From contig JAJZYV010000156.1 of assembly GCA_021797955.1 (NCBI GenBank), forward strand, positions 1 to 5,377: a stretch of 5,377 nucleotides of DNA, written 5' to 3'. Below, one piece after another: positions 1 through 4,954 of the stretch (its first letter is position 1; the number at the start of each line of letters is the position of its first letter). The translations under genes and the position numbers were made by a program. The notes beneath the pieces were generated by a model. That model was not told the origin of the DNA and searched no databases. It saw only the letters and a list, made by a program, of their open reading frames with translations. Origin of the DNA: Thermoplasmata archaeon. Lineage in GTDB: Archaea; Thermoplasmatota; Thermoplasmata; Thermoplasmatales; Thermoplasmataceae.

Positions 1-147
1 GTTTACGCTTAAAGATGATTGACCAATGGAGTAATTGTTCTCCACCTTTCCATATGTGCCCGGGTGAATCTCCCCGGCAACCGACAGCGTCATTCCCATC
101 AAACATGCAAAAACCAGAATGTACGTGATTCCAATTCTCGATTTCAT
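1..147 (-). CDS. N-terminus of a secreted or membrane-anchored protein (partial, cut by left edge)
   Basis: An open frame of 49 codons reads from an ATG at 147 to the left edge without a stop. The first residues are MKSR, followed by a hydrophobic stretch IGITYILVFACLMGMTLSVA and then a polar region (GEIHPGTYGKVENNY...). This is the layout of a Sec signal peptide with a possible signal-peptidase cleavage near SVA-GE at about residues 24-25, or of an uncleaved N-terminal membrane anchor. The mature part should therefore act outside the cytoplasmic membrane. Only about 24 residues of it are visible, so family and function cannot be named. The start is supported by a TATA-like box centred about 26 bases upstream with no Shine-Dalgarno, the usual leaderless arrangement. 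It follows the 315-1247 gene on the same strand, but a terminator-like hairpin and its own promoter lie between them, so it is probably a separate transcript. Confidence 0.7.
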   Translation of the reverse strand, partial: MKSRIGITYILVFACLMGMTLSVAGEIHPGTYGKVENNYSIGQSSLSVN

Positions 148-169
148 GAATAGAAAAACTAAATCATTC

Positions 170-177
170 TATTTAAA
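170..177 (-). promoter_or_regulatory. TATA box for the secreted-protein gene
   Basis: The minus strand reads TTTAAATA here. Its centre lies about 26.5 bases before the ATG at 147, the spacing expected if transcription starts at or next to the start codon. No Shine-Dalgarno is seen between box and ATG, which fits a leaderless mRNA. Confidence 0.5.
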
Positions 178-260
178 CAAATTATTATATTATAACAATT
201 TAAATATAAGAATTATTCCAGAATGGAGGGGGATGTTTACCTTTTTCCATAAGAAATTTT

Positions 261-296
261 AAAAAAATATATTGGTTTTTTCGCAGTTTTCCAATA
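261..296 (-). terminator. Hairpin plus T-run terminator after the 310-residue gene
   Basis: On the minus strand, TATTGG (296-291) pairs with CCAATA (275-270) across a loop of 15 bases, and the stem is followed almost at once by a run of seven Ts (267-261). The site is 19 bases past the stop codon of the 315-1247 gene. A T-run alone can terminate archaeal RNA polymerase; the short stem may only be incidental. Confidence 0.5.
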
Positions 297-314
297 ATCT
301 TAAGGCCTGCTACA

Positions 315-1247
315 CTATATGATATCCCACACATCCTGAGTATAAGGAAGCAAATATTTCACTTTCAATTGATTTTCAGTTTTCCTGGCTATATCAAATA
401 ATATTGAACAGTATTCGTAGATATTGGCTGTTGGAATGAAAACTGTAATTTGAAGCCGATCATGTGTTGGTTTTATGAAATAACGTGTTCTCATTATGTG
501 ATGTTCATTTGCTGCTGCCCGAACTTCATTGAGAAAAAAGTTTGAGACCTTTAGTGAATAAATATGATCCTCGTTCGAAATGGGGGTAAGTCCCTCCATC
601 GATCCGTGAATCATGTCTTTAGAATATAGAACCATTGAAAATGCCTCTTTTTCGATCTGATTGTTCGTTGGCTCCAATATCATCTCACTTGCAAGCAAAT
701 TTCCAAATTCTTCCTTCATGCCATTCAGGGGGATTTCATAAGTTACTAGCGATAGCGGATACTCCGAGTTGATTATATCCATGATCTTTATTATTCCAGG
801 ACTCGGCCCCAACCAGTCAATTCTTGAATTTTCTTTATCCACCATATATTCCGCAATAAGTTTAGAGACCTGGTCACTCTGGCTGCTATGAAACCTTGCG
901 TATATATTTAGAGCTCCGTTGCTCATGTCTGAACGATTTATAACCAAGGAGGGGAGATCTGCAAGTTTTCTGATTATTGCAAAATCTTTTACATTGTTTA
1001 TTTGCGTATCCACCACATAGGAATTTTCTAATTTAATTCCCTTGAAACGATTCAATAGAATGTCTGTATTCCTGCCAACTGCCTCCTTGCTAAAATATGT
1101 GGATAACCACACATGCCCATCCTTTCCATAGATGAATACAGGAATTTTCGATTTTAAATCTAGTGTTGCCTTGAATAATTCTGTTTGCTGTTTTACTTTA
1201 AGGATAAGTCTCATATCAAGGGACTTTTCGATCTCCCTTACAAGCAT
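315..1247 (-). CDS. Uncharacterised 310-residue soluble protein
   Basis: I do not recognise this family. The protein has no signal peptide, no membrane segment, no metal-binding cysteine cluster (I see a single Cys, at 280), and no P-loop or obvious helix-turn-helix, so it is probably a soluble cytoplasmic protein. Two stretches have a similar strand-helix-strand pattern: LNIYARFHSS at about 113 followed by a helix (QVSKLIAEYM) and RIDWLG at 142-147, and LQITVFIPTA at about 265 followed by YCSILFDIAR and KVKYLL at 295-300. This could reflect duplicated small alpha/beta (ferredoxin-like) modules, perhaps a ligand-sensing protein, but that is only a guess from pattern. The middle has a GPSPG turn (147-151). 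The ATG at 1247 is preferred over the internal Met12 because a TATA box sits 25 bases upstream. It is likely monocistronic, with a terminator after its stop and an operator-like dyad in its promoter. Confidence 0.85.
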   Translation of the reverse strand: MLVREIEKSLDMRLILKVKQQTELFKATLDLKSKIPVFIYGKDGHVWLSTYFSKEAVGRNTDILLNRFKGIKLENSYVVDTQINNVKDFAIIRKLADLPSLVINRSDMSNGALNIYARFHSSQSDQVSKLIAEYMVDKENSRIDWLGPSPGIIKIMDIINSEYPLSLVTYEIPLNGMKEEFGNLLASEMILEPTNNQIEKEAFSMVLYSKDMIHGSMEGLTPISNEDHIYSLKVSNFFLNEVRAAANEHHIMRTRYFIKPTHDRLQITVFIPTANIYEYCSILFDIARKTENQLKVKYLLPYTQDVWDII

Positions 1248-1267
1248 ATTAACTCAACTCGTAAACC

Positions 1268-1276
1268 GTATATTAA
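1268..1276 (-). promoter_or_regulatory. TATA box for the 310-residue gene
   Basis: The minus strand reads TTAATATAC, centred about 25 bases before the ATG at 1247. There is no Shine-Dalgarno between them, which fits a leaderless transcript. The upstream end of the box overlaps the 1273-1297 palindrome. Confidence 0.5.
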
Positions 1277-1297
1277 TTTAACTATTAGTTAATTTAA
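1273..1297. promoter_or_regulatory. 25-base near-palindrome, candidate operator
   Basis: Two 12-base arms, TTAATTTAACTA and TAGTTAATTTAA, flank a single central T at 1285. They are inverted repeats matching at 11 of 12 positions. The dyad overlaps the upstream end of the TATA box of the 310-residue gene, so a dimeric regulator bound here could compete with TBP/TFB and repress transcription. The sequence is AT-rich, which raises the chance of accidental symmetry, but the central AACTA-T-TAGTT core is not simple alternating AT. The regulator is unknown; autoregulation by the downstream product is possible but unsupported. Confidence 0.4.
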
Positions 1298-1449
1298 TTG
1301 TTTATCTATTATAGTTCTTATGGAAGAATTATAAATACTATTCTCGCAAACATCCGATAGATACCCCAAACCTACTTTAACCCGACCCCGATTAAACGAA
1401 CAAATCTAATTAATATGCTTGATTTTTCCAAATTCTAAATCTAACACTG
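1298..1449. other. Intergenic region with no supported gene
   Basis: About 150 bases between the operator-like dyad and the end of the MBL-fold gene. No reading frame longer than about a dozen codons is apparent. A less AT-rich block (about 1344-1393, with ACCCC-type tracts) is flanked by TATA-like stretches (ATTATAAATA near 1329-1338 and TTAATATGC near 1411-1419), so a small RNA is conceivable. I find no clear hairpin or box C/D signature to support one. Confidence 0.3.
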
Positions 1450-2100
1450 TTAAAATTTCTTTTCCAATATTTTTTTATGCAAATTTCCAACTATGTCTGT
1501 ACCGTGGGACGAAAGTAGATTTATCTGACTGAGACCTTTTAAACTATCTCTCAGTGCTTCATATGAAGCTCTTACCTTAGAACTGTCTGGTGTGTCGGTG
1601 AATCCCTCATTGCTTGTTAGAACCTCTCCAGTAGGGGAACCCATTACTATGTCTCCTGTTATGATGCTCCCCTCGTCATCCATTAAAATCATTTCATCCA
1701 TATATGGTAATTTGTCATCCTTTCCGCAGAATACTTTGACTCTCTTTGAAGTTAGCCAAAGTAAAGAACCCTCGTCATAGATTTCATAATTGACGATTCC
1801 CTTTTCTTTGTAAATTTGCTTGGGGGACACTGAAGTTGAGTCGTTCTGGACTGGAACGTATAATGGAATGTGTAATTTGTGTGAAAGATATCTTGATCCT
1901 CTGGTATGATCTGCTGTTGTAATTACGATGGCTTCTGGTTCACCCATAAATTTGACCGCTTTCTCTAAACCATGTGTATATGGAGGATCAATCAGTAAAA
2001 GTTTCCCATTTCTTATGAGCAAATGGCCAACCATTTCCCAGTCGTATTCAGGATCTTGAGTTCTCCACGCAAATATATTTTTTTTTACCGGTGTGAACAT
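1450..2100 (-). CDS. Metallo-beta-lactamase-fold protein with degenerate metal site
   Basis: 216 residues, the usual size of a small single-domain MBL-fold protein. The N-terminal strands end in LLIRNGKLLLIDPP (27-40), the MBL segment in which Asp38 precedes the first helix. The HxHxDH metal motif is replaced by ITTADH (60-65): Asp64 and His65 remain, while both earlier histidines are gone. GDI at 149-151 supplies the bridging Asp150, and SSHG at 197-200 supplies the C-terminal His199. The central His ligand, normally in a GHTPG-like turn, is missing; the corresponding region reads FCGKDDKLPYMDEM (124-137). By glyoxalase II numbering the metal-2 ligands are kept and the metal-1 ligands lost, so it may bind one metal, or none, and act as a hydrolase, oxidoreductase or sensor on an unknown substrate. 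It is cytoplasmic, with no signal peptide. The ATG at 2100 is supported by a TATA box 25 bases upstream. It lies 93 bases after the ChrB-domain gene and probably has its own transcript. Confidence 0.8.
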   Translation of the reverse strand: MFTPVKKNIFAWRTQDPEYDWEMVGHLLIRNGKLLLIDPPYTHGLEKAVKFMGEPEAIVITTADHTRGSRYLSHKLHIPLYVPVQNDSTSVSPKQIYKEKGIVNYEIYDEGSLLWLTSKRVKVFCGKDDKLPYMDEMILMDDEGSIITGDIVMGSPTGEVLTSNEGFTDTPDSSKVRASYEALRDSLKGLSQINLLSSHGTDIVGNLHKKILEKKF

Positions 2101-2120
2101 AAATTTGGGATCATCCGTGT

Positions 2121-2129
2121 GTATATAAG
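2121..2129 (-). promoter_or_regulatory. TATA box for the MBL-fold gene
   Basis: The minus strand reads CTTATATAC, centred 25 bases before the ATG at 2100. This is one of the clearest archaeal TATA boxes in the window. No Shine-Dalgarno precedes the ATG, so the mRNA is probably leaderless. Confidence 0.6.
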
Positions 2130-2167
2130 ACTATACGTTAACTTCGAACTGGTGTAGAGATAACTGG

Positions 2168-2172
2168 AAAAA
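2168..2172 (-). terminator. Weak T-run after the ChrB-domain gene
   Basis: A run of five Ts on the minus strand begins 22 bases past the ChrB-domain stop codon. There is no convincing hairpin. It is a candidate only because T-rich tracts can end archaeal transcripts and because the next gene has its own TATA box. Confidence 0.2.
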
Positions 2173-2193
2173 CTTGATGAAAGTACAATTTTC

Positions 2194-2661
2194 TTATTTG
2201 GAAGAATGCTCCAGTTTAGCTCCATGTTCTATTCTTTCCTTACAATAAGCATATAGGGCGTCGTATAGAGGAAATTGCAATTTCATATTTTCAAAATCAT
2301 CCTTTGCAATCGCTCTAAATCCAAGAGCAGCTGCTTCTAATCCGCTAGATTCCGCTGGAGCATCGGGTATAGAAGCATCGGCTCCTCTAACTATTTTTGC
2401 AACTTCCGATAATGCTTGATCTTTGATGTTATATTTTTTAATAATGGAGTTAAAACTCACGTATTCTTTGCCATTTTCTTCGAAATGCATAAGTTCAACC
2501 CCGGGAAAATCAAAGGGAATCGCATTTTCTTTCTTTGCGGTTTCTAAAACTTTATCCTTTGGCACGAAAAGGAATACTGCCTCCTTATCAACGAATTTTG
2601 ATATTAACCACGGACATGCAATCCTGTCTACCTTTGCTTTTTCTCTTGTTATCCATTTCAA
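2194..2661 (-). CDS. Stand-alone ChrB-domain protein (chromate-resistance ChrB C-terminal domain family)
   Basis: With a TTG start at 2661 the product is 155 residues beginning MKWITREKAKVDRIACPWL, very close to how stand-alone ChrB-domain proteins begin (MKWVTR...DR.ACPWLI). Other family hallmarks are FDFPGVELMH (50-59) and IVRGAD (90-95), then a helical C-terminus with PLYDALYAYC. In bacteria ChrB is linked to chromate resistance and regulation of the chrA efflux gene; lone domains like this are of unknown biochemical role, and no chrA or N-terminal ChrB regulatory domain is seen here. The frame stays open upstream to an ATG at 2841, but the extra 60 residues show nothing of the family and contain a TATA box (2688-2696) about 30 bases before the TTG, so the longer form is probably wrong. 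An ATG at 2811, with a TATA-like sequence 24 bases before it, is a weaker alternative. It is probably monocistronic. Confidence 0.8.
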   Translation of the reverse strand: MKWITREKAKVDRIACPWLISKFVDKEAVFLFVPKDKVLETAKKENAIPFDFPGVELMHFEENGKEYVSFNSIIKKYNIKDQALSEVAKIVRGADASIPDAPAESSGLEAAALGFRAIAKDDFENMKLQFPLYDALYAYCKERIEHGAKLEHSSK

Positions 2662-2687
2662 ATTAATCAGTCTTATAGCCACCTCAG

Positions 2688-2696
2688 GTATATAGA
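2688..2696 (-). promoter_or_regulatory. TATA box for the ChrB-domain gene
   Basis: The minus strand reads TCTATATAC, centred about 30 bases before the proposed TTG start at 2661. The spacing is a little longer than at the other promoters here (23-27), so a leader of a few bases or a start just upstream of the TTG is possible. A GAGGTG at 2685-2680 is too far from the TTG to act as its ribosome-binding site. Confidence 0.4.
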
Positions 2697-2878
2697 GATT
2701 GACATGAGTACATTCTATCGTGGAATCCATAAATGATTGATTTGTTATGCCTGGCCAACTCAGACCAGACACATATTTCAGAATTGGAACTAGTATTGCA
2801 AAGAGAAACATCGTATGAGAAAAAGAAGGGATATATAACAAAAGGTGAGTTTACGAATGGGACTGCTGCAGTGCCAGA
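2697..2878. other. Gap between tRNA-Ile and the ChrB-domain gene, no convincing gene
   Basis: This segment lies downstream of the tRNA 3' end. On the minus strand it only carries the doubtful N-terminal extension of the ChrB frame. On the plus strand an ATG at 2733 opens a 54-codon frame (MIDLLCLANSDQTHISELEL... ending ...VPDGANRI) that stops at 2897 inside the tRNA, antisense to it. That product is hydrophilic and charged like a real protein, but I recognise no family and see no good start signals. A degraded gene or the remnant of an element inserted at the tRNA 3' end is possible. A TATA-like GATATATAAC lies at 2830-2839. Confidence 0.3.
2818..2828 (-). terminator. T-rich tract downstream of tRNA-Ile
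   Basis: The minus strand reads CTTCTTTTTCT about 50 bases past the tRNA 3' end, with a shorter CTTTTG at about 2845-2840. Either T-rich stretch could end the tRNA transcript. No hairpin of note accompanies them. Confidence 0.3.
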
Positions 2879-2953
2879 TGGGGCCAACCGGATTTGAACC
2901 GGTGACCTCCCGGTTATCAGCCGGGTGCTCAAACCGTGCTAAGCTATGACCCC
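2879..2953 (-). tRNA. tRNA-Ile (anticodon GAU)
   Basis: A full cloverleaf folds on the minus strand. The acceptor stem is GGGGTCA with TGGCCCC (seven pairs, one T-G). The D arm has GCTT with GAGC around AGCACGGTTT. The anticodon stem CCCGG/CCGGG encloses loop CTGATAA with anticodon GAT, which reads isoleucine AUC and AUU. The variable loop is five bases, and the T arm is ACCGG/CCGGT around TTCAAAT. The discriminator base is A (2879). CCA is not encoded, and there is no intron. Directly upstream lies a small perfect dyad, GTGCC-G-GGCAC (2954-2964), which would fall in the 5' leader or at the transcription start. It is transcribed away from lipA. Confidence 0.97.
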
Positions 2954-2978
2954 GTGCCGGGCACATTTTAGAAAACGT

Positions 2979-2988
2979 AATAAAATTT
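2979..2988 (-). promoter_or_regulatory. Possible TATA box for tRNA-Ile
   Basis: The minus strand reads AAATTTTATT, centred about 30 bases before the mature tRNA 5' end, so transcription would begin a few bases into the short leader. A second AT-rich candidate, GCATATTTAC (3000-2991), lies further upstream. Neither is a strong match, so the assignment is tentative. Confidence 0.3.
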
Positions 2989-3061
2989 TCGTAAATATGC
3001 AGCTTTTGGGTTTATAAAGAGAGATTTGATGAATTCTAATTCCATATAAAGAAAGATAATT

Positions 3062-3070
3062 TAGTATATA
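3062..3070 (+). promoter_or_regulatory. TATA box for the lipA-E1 operon
   Basis: TAGTATATA is centred about 24 bases before the lipA ATG at 3090. There is no Shine-Dalgarno in the intervening sequence, which fits a leaderless operon mRNA. Another TATA-like box, CATATAAAG at 3043-3051, would give a leader of about 16 bases and is the alternative. Confidence 0.45.
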
Positions 3071-3089
3071 GTGAAAAAATATAACCCTG

Positions 3090-3950
3090 ATGCAGAGACC
3101 TGAGTACGTAAAGGTAAAACTGCCCTCTGGAGAAACATTCAAAAATGTGAATGGTCTGTTGAAGGGCAATTCACTTCATACAGTATGTGAAGAGGCAAGA
3201 TGCCCAAACCTCTCAGAGTGCTGGAGTGCAGGTACTGCAACTTTCATGATTCTAGGAAAAAACTGTTCAAGGGGGTGCAGATTCTGTTCAGTAACTCACG
3301 GACAAATGGAGCCACTGGATCCACTTGAGCCGGAAAGGGTTAAAGATGCAGTAAAGTCAATGGGCATAAGTTATGCTGTCATAACTTCAGTCGATAGGGA
3401 TGATTTAAAGGATCAGGGGGCATTTCACTATGCAGAAACCATAAGACAGGTTAAGAGTCTAAATGTTAAGGTGGAAGCATTGATTCCAGATTTCAGAATG
3501 GAAAAAACTTTGATCGATACAGTTCTTGAATCTTCTCCGAATGTAGTTGCCCATAATGTGGAAACGGTTAGACGTCTAACTCCACTGATCAGGGATGCCA
3601 GAGCCTCCTATGATCAATCGTTGAATGTCCTGAGATATATCAGTGATACCAGAAGGGACATTGTAACGAAGTCCTCCATAATGCTTGGACATGGAGAAAC
3701 TGATGAGGAAGTGTATGAGACAATGAGTGATCTCAGGAATGCAGGGGTAAAAATATTGACAATTGGTCAATACCTGAGACCATCAAGAAAACAACTGGAA
3801 GTGAAGGAGTACAACTCCATGGAAAGGTTCAGATTGATGGAGGAAAAGGGTTACGAAAGTGGCTTCACATTTGTAGCATCTGGCCCGTTGGTCAGAACTT
3901 CCTACAGAGCTTTTGAAGCATGGGCTTCACAAAATTTAAAACTCAATTAA
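3090..3950 (+). CDS. lipA: Lipoyl synthase (radical SAM), LipA
   Basis: LipA inserts two sulfur atoms into the octanoyl chain carried by a lipoyl domain, the last step of lipoate synthesis, using S-adenosylmethionine and two 4Fe-4S clusters in the cytoplasm. The auxiliary-cluster motif CX4CX5C is present (C33, C38, C44), followed by the radical-SAM motif CX3CX2C as CSRGCRFC (C59, C63, C66). The family's C-terminal RSSY motif appears as RTSY (269-272); the second Ser, usually taken as the ligand of the auxiliary cluster, is kept. Other hallmarks are VITSVDRDDL (around 97-106) and GQYLRPS. At 286 residues it is slightly shorter than E. coli LipA (321), mainly at the N-terminus. An in-frame stop at 3072 rules out an upstream extension, so the ATG at 3090 is secure. 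It heads an operon with the E1 subunits of a lipoate-dependent dehydrogenase, separated by 11 bases. This is the single-chain LipA, not the split LipS1/LipS2 type known from other archaea. Confidence 0.96.
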   Translation: MQRPEYVKVKLPSGETFKNVNGLLKGNSLHTVCEEARCPNLSECWSAGTATFMILGKNCSRGCRFCSVTHGQMEPLDPLEPERVKDAVKSMGISYAVITSVDRDDLKDQGAFHYAETIRQVKSLNVKVEALIPDFRMEKTLIDTVLESSPNVVAHNVETVRRLTPLIRDARASYDQSLNVLRYISDTRRDIVTKSSIMLGHGETDEEVYETMSDLRNAGVKILTIGQYLRPSRKQLEVKEYNSMERFRLMEEKGYESGFTFVASGPLVRTSYRAFEAWASQNLKLN

Positions 3951-3956
3951 GGTGAT
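3951..3956 (+). promoter_or_regulatory. Ribosome-binding site that fixes the E1-alpha start
   Basis: GGTGAT, complementary to the 3' end of archaeal 16S rRNA, follows the lipA stop codon directly. Taking GGTGA as the core, it is six bases before the ATG at 3962. It overlaps or abuts an in-frame TTG at 3956, which therefore cannot be the start. Confidence 0.75.
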
Positions 3957-3961
3957 TGGAT

Positions 3962-4954
3962 ATGGATGAAAATGAAAAGATTTTAGATGGATATAAGAGC
4001 ATGGTTCTTTCCAGGACGCTGGATAAGAAGATTATAATGACTCAGAGACAGGGAAGGGTAGGATTCTATACCCCGACAATGGGTCAGGAAGCTTTGCAAA
4101 TTGGAGTATCAATGGCTCTTGAAAGTGAAGATGTCCTTTACGAATATTACAGGGATGTTCCACTAATGCTCCATCGAGGTGTTGGCCCGGAGAAGATTAT
4201 TGATCAGATCATGGGAAATTCTGCAGACAACGAGAAGGGCAGACAGATGCCGTCCCATTACAGTTCCAAGGAACACAATTTTATGTCCATTCAAAGCCCG
4301 GTTGCAACAAACCTTCCTCTTGCTGTAGGTGCAGCTTACGCTAAAAAATATAGAAAAGAAAAGGGAATTGTCCTTGCCTCATTCGGGGATGGATCGAGTT
4401 CAACCCCAGATTTTCACGCCGCAATGAATATGGCGGCAGTATTCGAGGTGCCTGTCCTGTTTCTTTGCGAGAATAACAAATGGGCTATCTCCCTGCCAAT
4501 AGAGAAACAGACAAAAGTAGAAATCTGGAAAAAAGCGGAAGCATATGGTATGAGAGGTGTGAAGGTTGACGGCAATGACTTTCTCGAAACTTACAAGGTT
4601 GCTAAAGAGGAAGTGGAGAAAATAAGGAAAGATGGCAAACCTATCTTGATTGAAGCTGTTTCATACAGGATGGGTCCTCATTCCACTTCGGATGATCCGT
4701 CTAAATATAGAATTAATGAAATACCAGAGGACTCTGAAAAAGATCCCTTGATTATTGCAGAAAAAAGATTGAAATTAATGGGACTGGTAGATGATGAGAG
4801 TATAAAAATGATTAGAAAAGAGGCAAAGGAGAGGATTGATAGAATATTTGACGAACGAGAGAAGATTTCACCACCATCCCCCGATTCACTATTTGAGGAT
4901 GTCTATGAAAAACCCAACTGGGTGATAGAAGAGGAAAAAGGTGATGTCCTATGA
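3962..4954 (+). CDS. bkdA1: Branched-chain-type 2-oxoacid dehydrogenase E1 component, alpha subunit
   Basis: With E1-beta this forms the thiamine-diphosphate enzyme that decarboxylates a 2-oxoacid and passes the acyl group to the lipoyl arm of E2. The product is 330 residues, a normal length for a short archaeal or bacterial E1-alpha. The ThDP/Mg motif runs from GDGSS (142-146) to ENNKWAIS (170-177). [12 protein letters not shown] (235-246) is the conserved loop with the active-site His (240), and its wording, together with GRQMPSHY (93-100) and [18 protein letters not shown], matches the branched-chain type better than the pyruvate type. Substrate could nevertheless include pyruvate; the Thermoplasma acidophilum complex is reported to favour branched-chain oxoacids. 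The start is the ATG at 3962, chosen for its GGTGAT site; a TTG at 3956 would add only two residues and lie on that site. It follows lipA by 11 bases and overlaps the E1-beta start by four (ATGA), implying translational coupling of the two subunits. Confidence 0.95.
   Translation: MDENEKILDGYKSMVLSRTLDKKIIMTQRQGRVGFYTPTMGQEALQIGVSMALESEDVLYEYYRDVPLMLHRGVGPEKIIDQIMGNSADNEKGRQMPSHYSSKEHNFMSIQSPVATNLPLAVGAAYAKKYRKEKGIVLASFGDGSSSTPDFHAAMNMAAVFEVPVLFLCENNKWAISLPIEKQTKVEIWKKAEAYGMRGVKVDGNDFLETYKVAKEEVEKIRKDGKPILIEAVSYRMGPHSTSDDPSKYRINEIPEDSEKDPLIIAEKRLKLMGLVDDESIKMIRKEAKERIDRIFDEREKISPPSPDSLFEDVYEKPNWVIEEEKGDVL
4940..4945 (+). promoter_or_regulatory. Ribosome-binding site for E1-beta
   Basis: GGTGAT inside the last codons of E1-alpha, five bases before the ATG at 4951. 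It is the same hexamer as before E1-alpha and selects this ATG over the nearby in-frame ATGs at 4960 and 4966. Confidence 0.7.

Noticed and set aside
1592..1780. 62-codon plus-strand frame inside the MBL-fold gene
   Set aside because: It lies wholly within a well-supported gene on the other strand, has serine-rich shadow composition and no start signals.
2423..2695. 90-codon plus-strand frame inside the ChrB-domain gene
   Set aside because: Antisense shadow of a recognised domain; it has no family features of its own.
2662..2841. Hydrophobic N-terminal extension of the ChrB frame (MFLFAILVPILKYVSG) as a membrane anchor
   Set aside because: Family similarity begins only at the TTG at 2661, a TATA box lies within the extension, and the hydrophobic run may simply mirror the charged plus-strand frame opposite. 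It is not fully excluded because an ATG at 2811 also has a TATA-like box.
2684..2932. 82-codon minus-strand frame starting within the tRNA gene
   Set aside because: Its N-terminal third is a translation of the tRNA (a common artefact), and the rest shares the spacer with other weak frames. It has no plausible promoter or family.
2879..2953. Attachment-site repeat of the tRNA 3' end (attL/attR pair)
   Set aside because: I looked for a second copy of GGATTTGAACC or its flanks in the window and saw none.
2939..3169. 76-codon minus-strand frame across the tRNA 5' end and the lipA start
   Set aside because: It overlaps a certain tRNA and the lipA promoter and coding start; composition is rich in Phe, Ile and Tyr as expected for the antisense of AT-rich spacer.
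3576..3770. 64-codon minus-strand frame inside lipA
   Set aside because: Shadow of lipA with no independent support.
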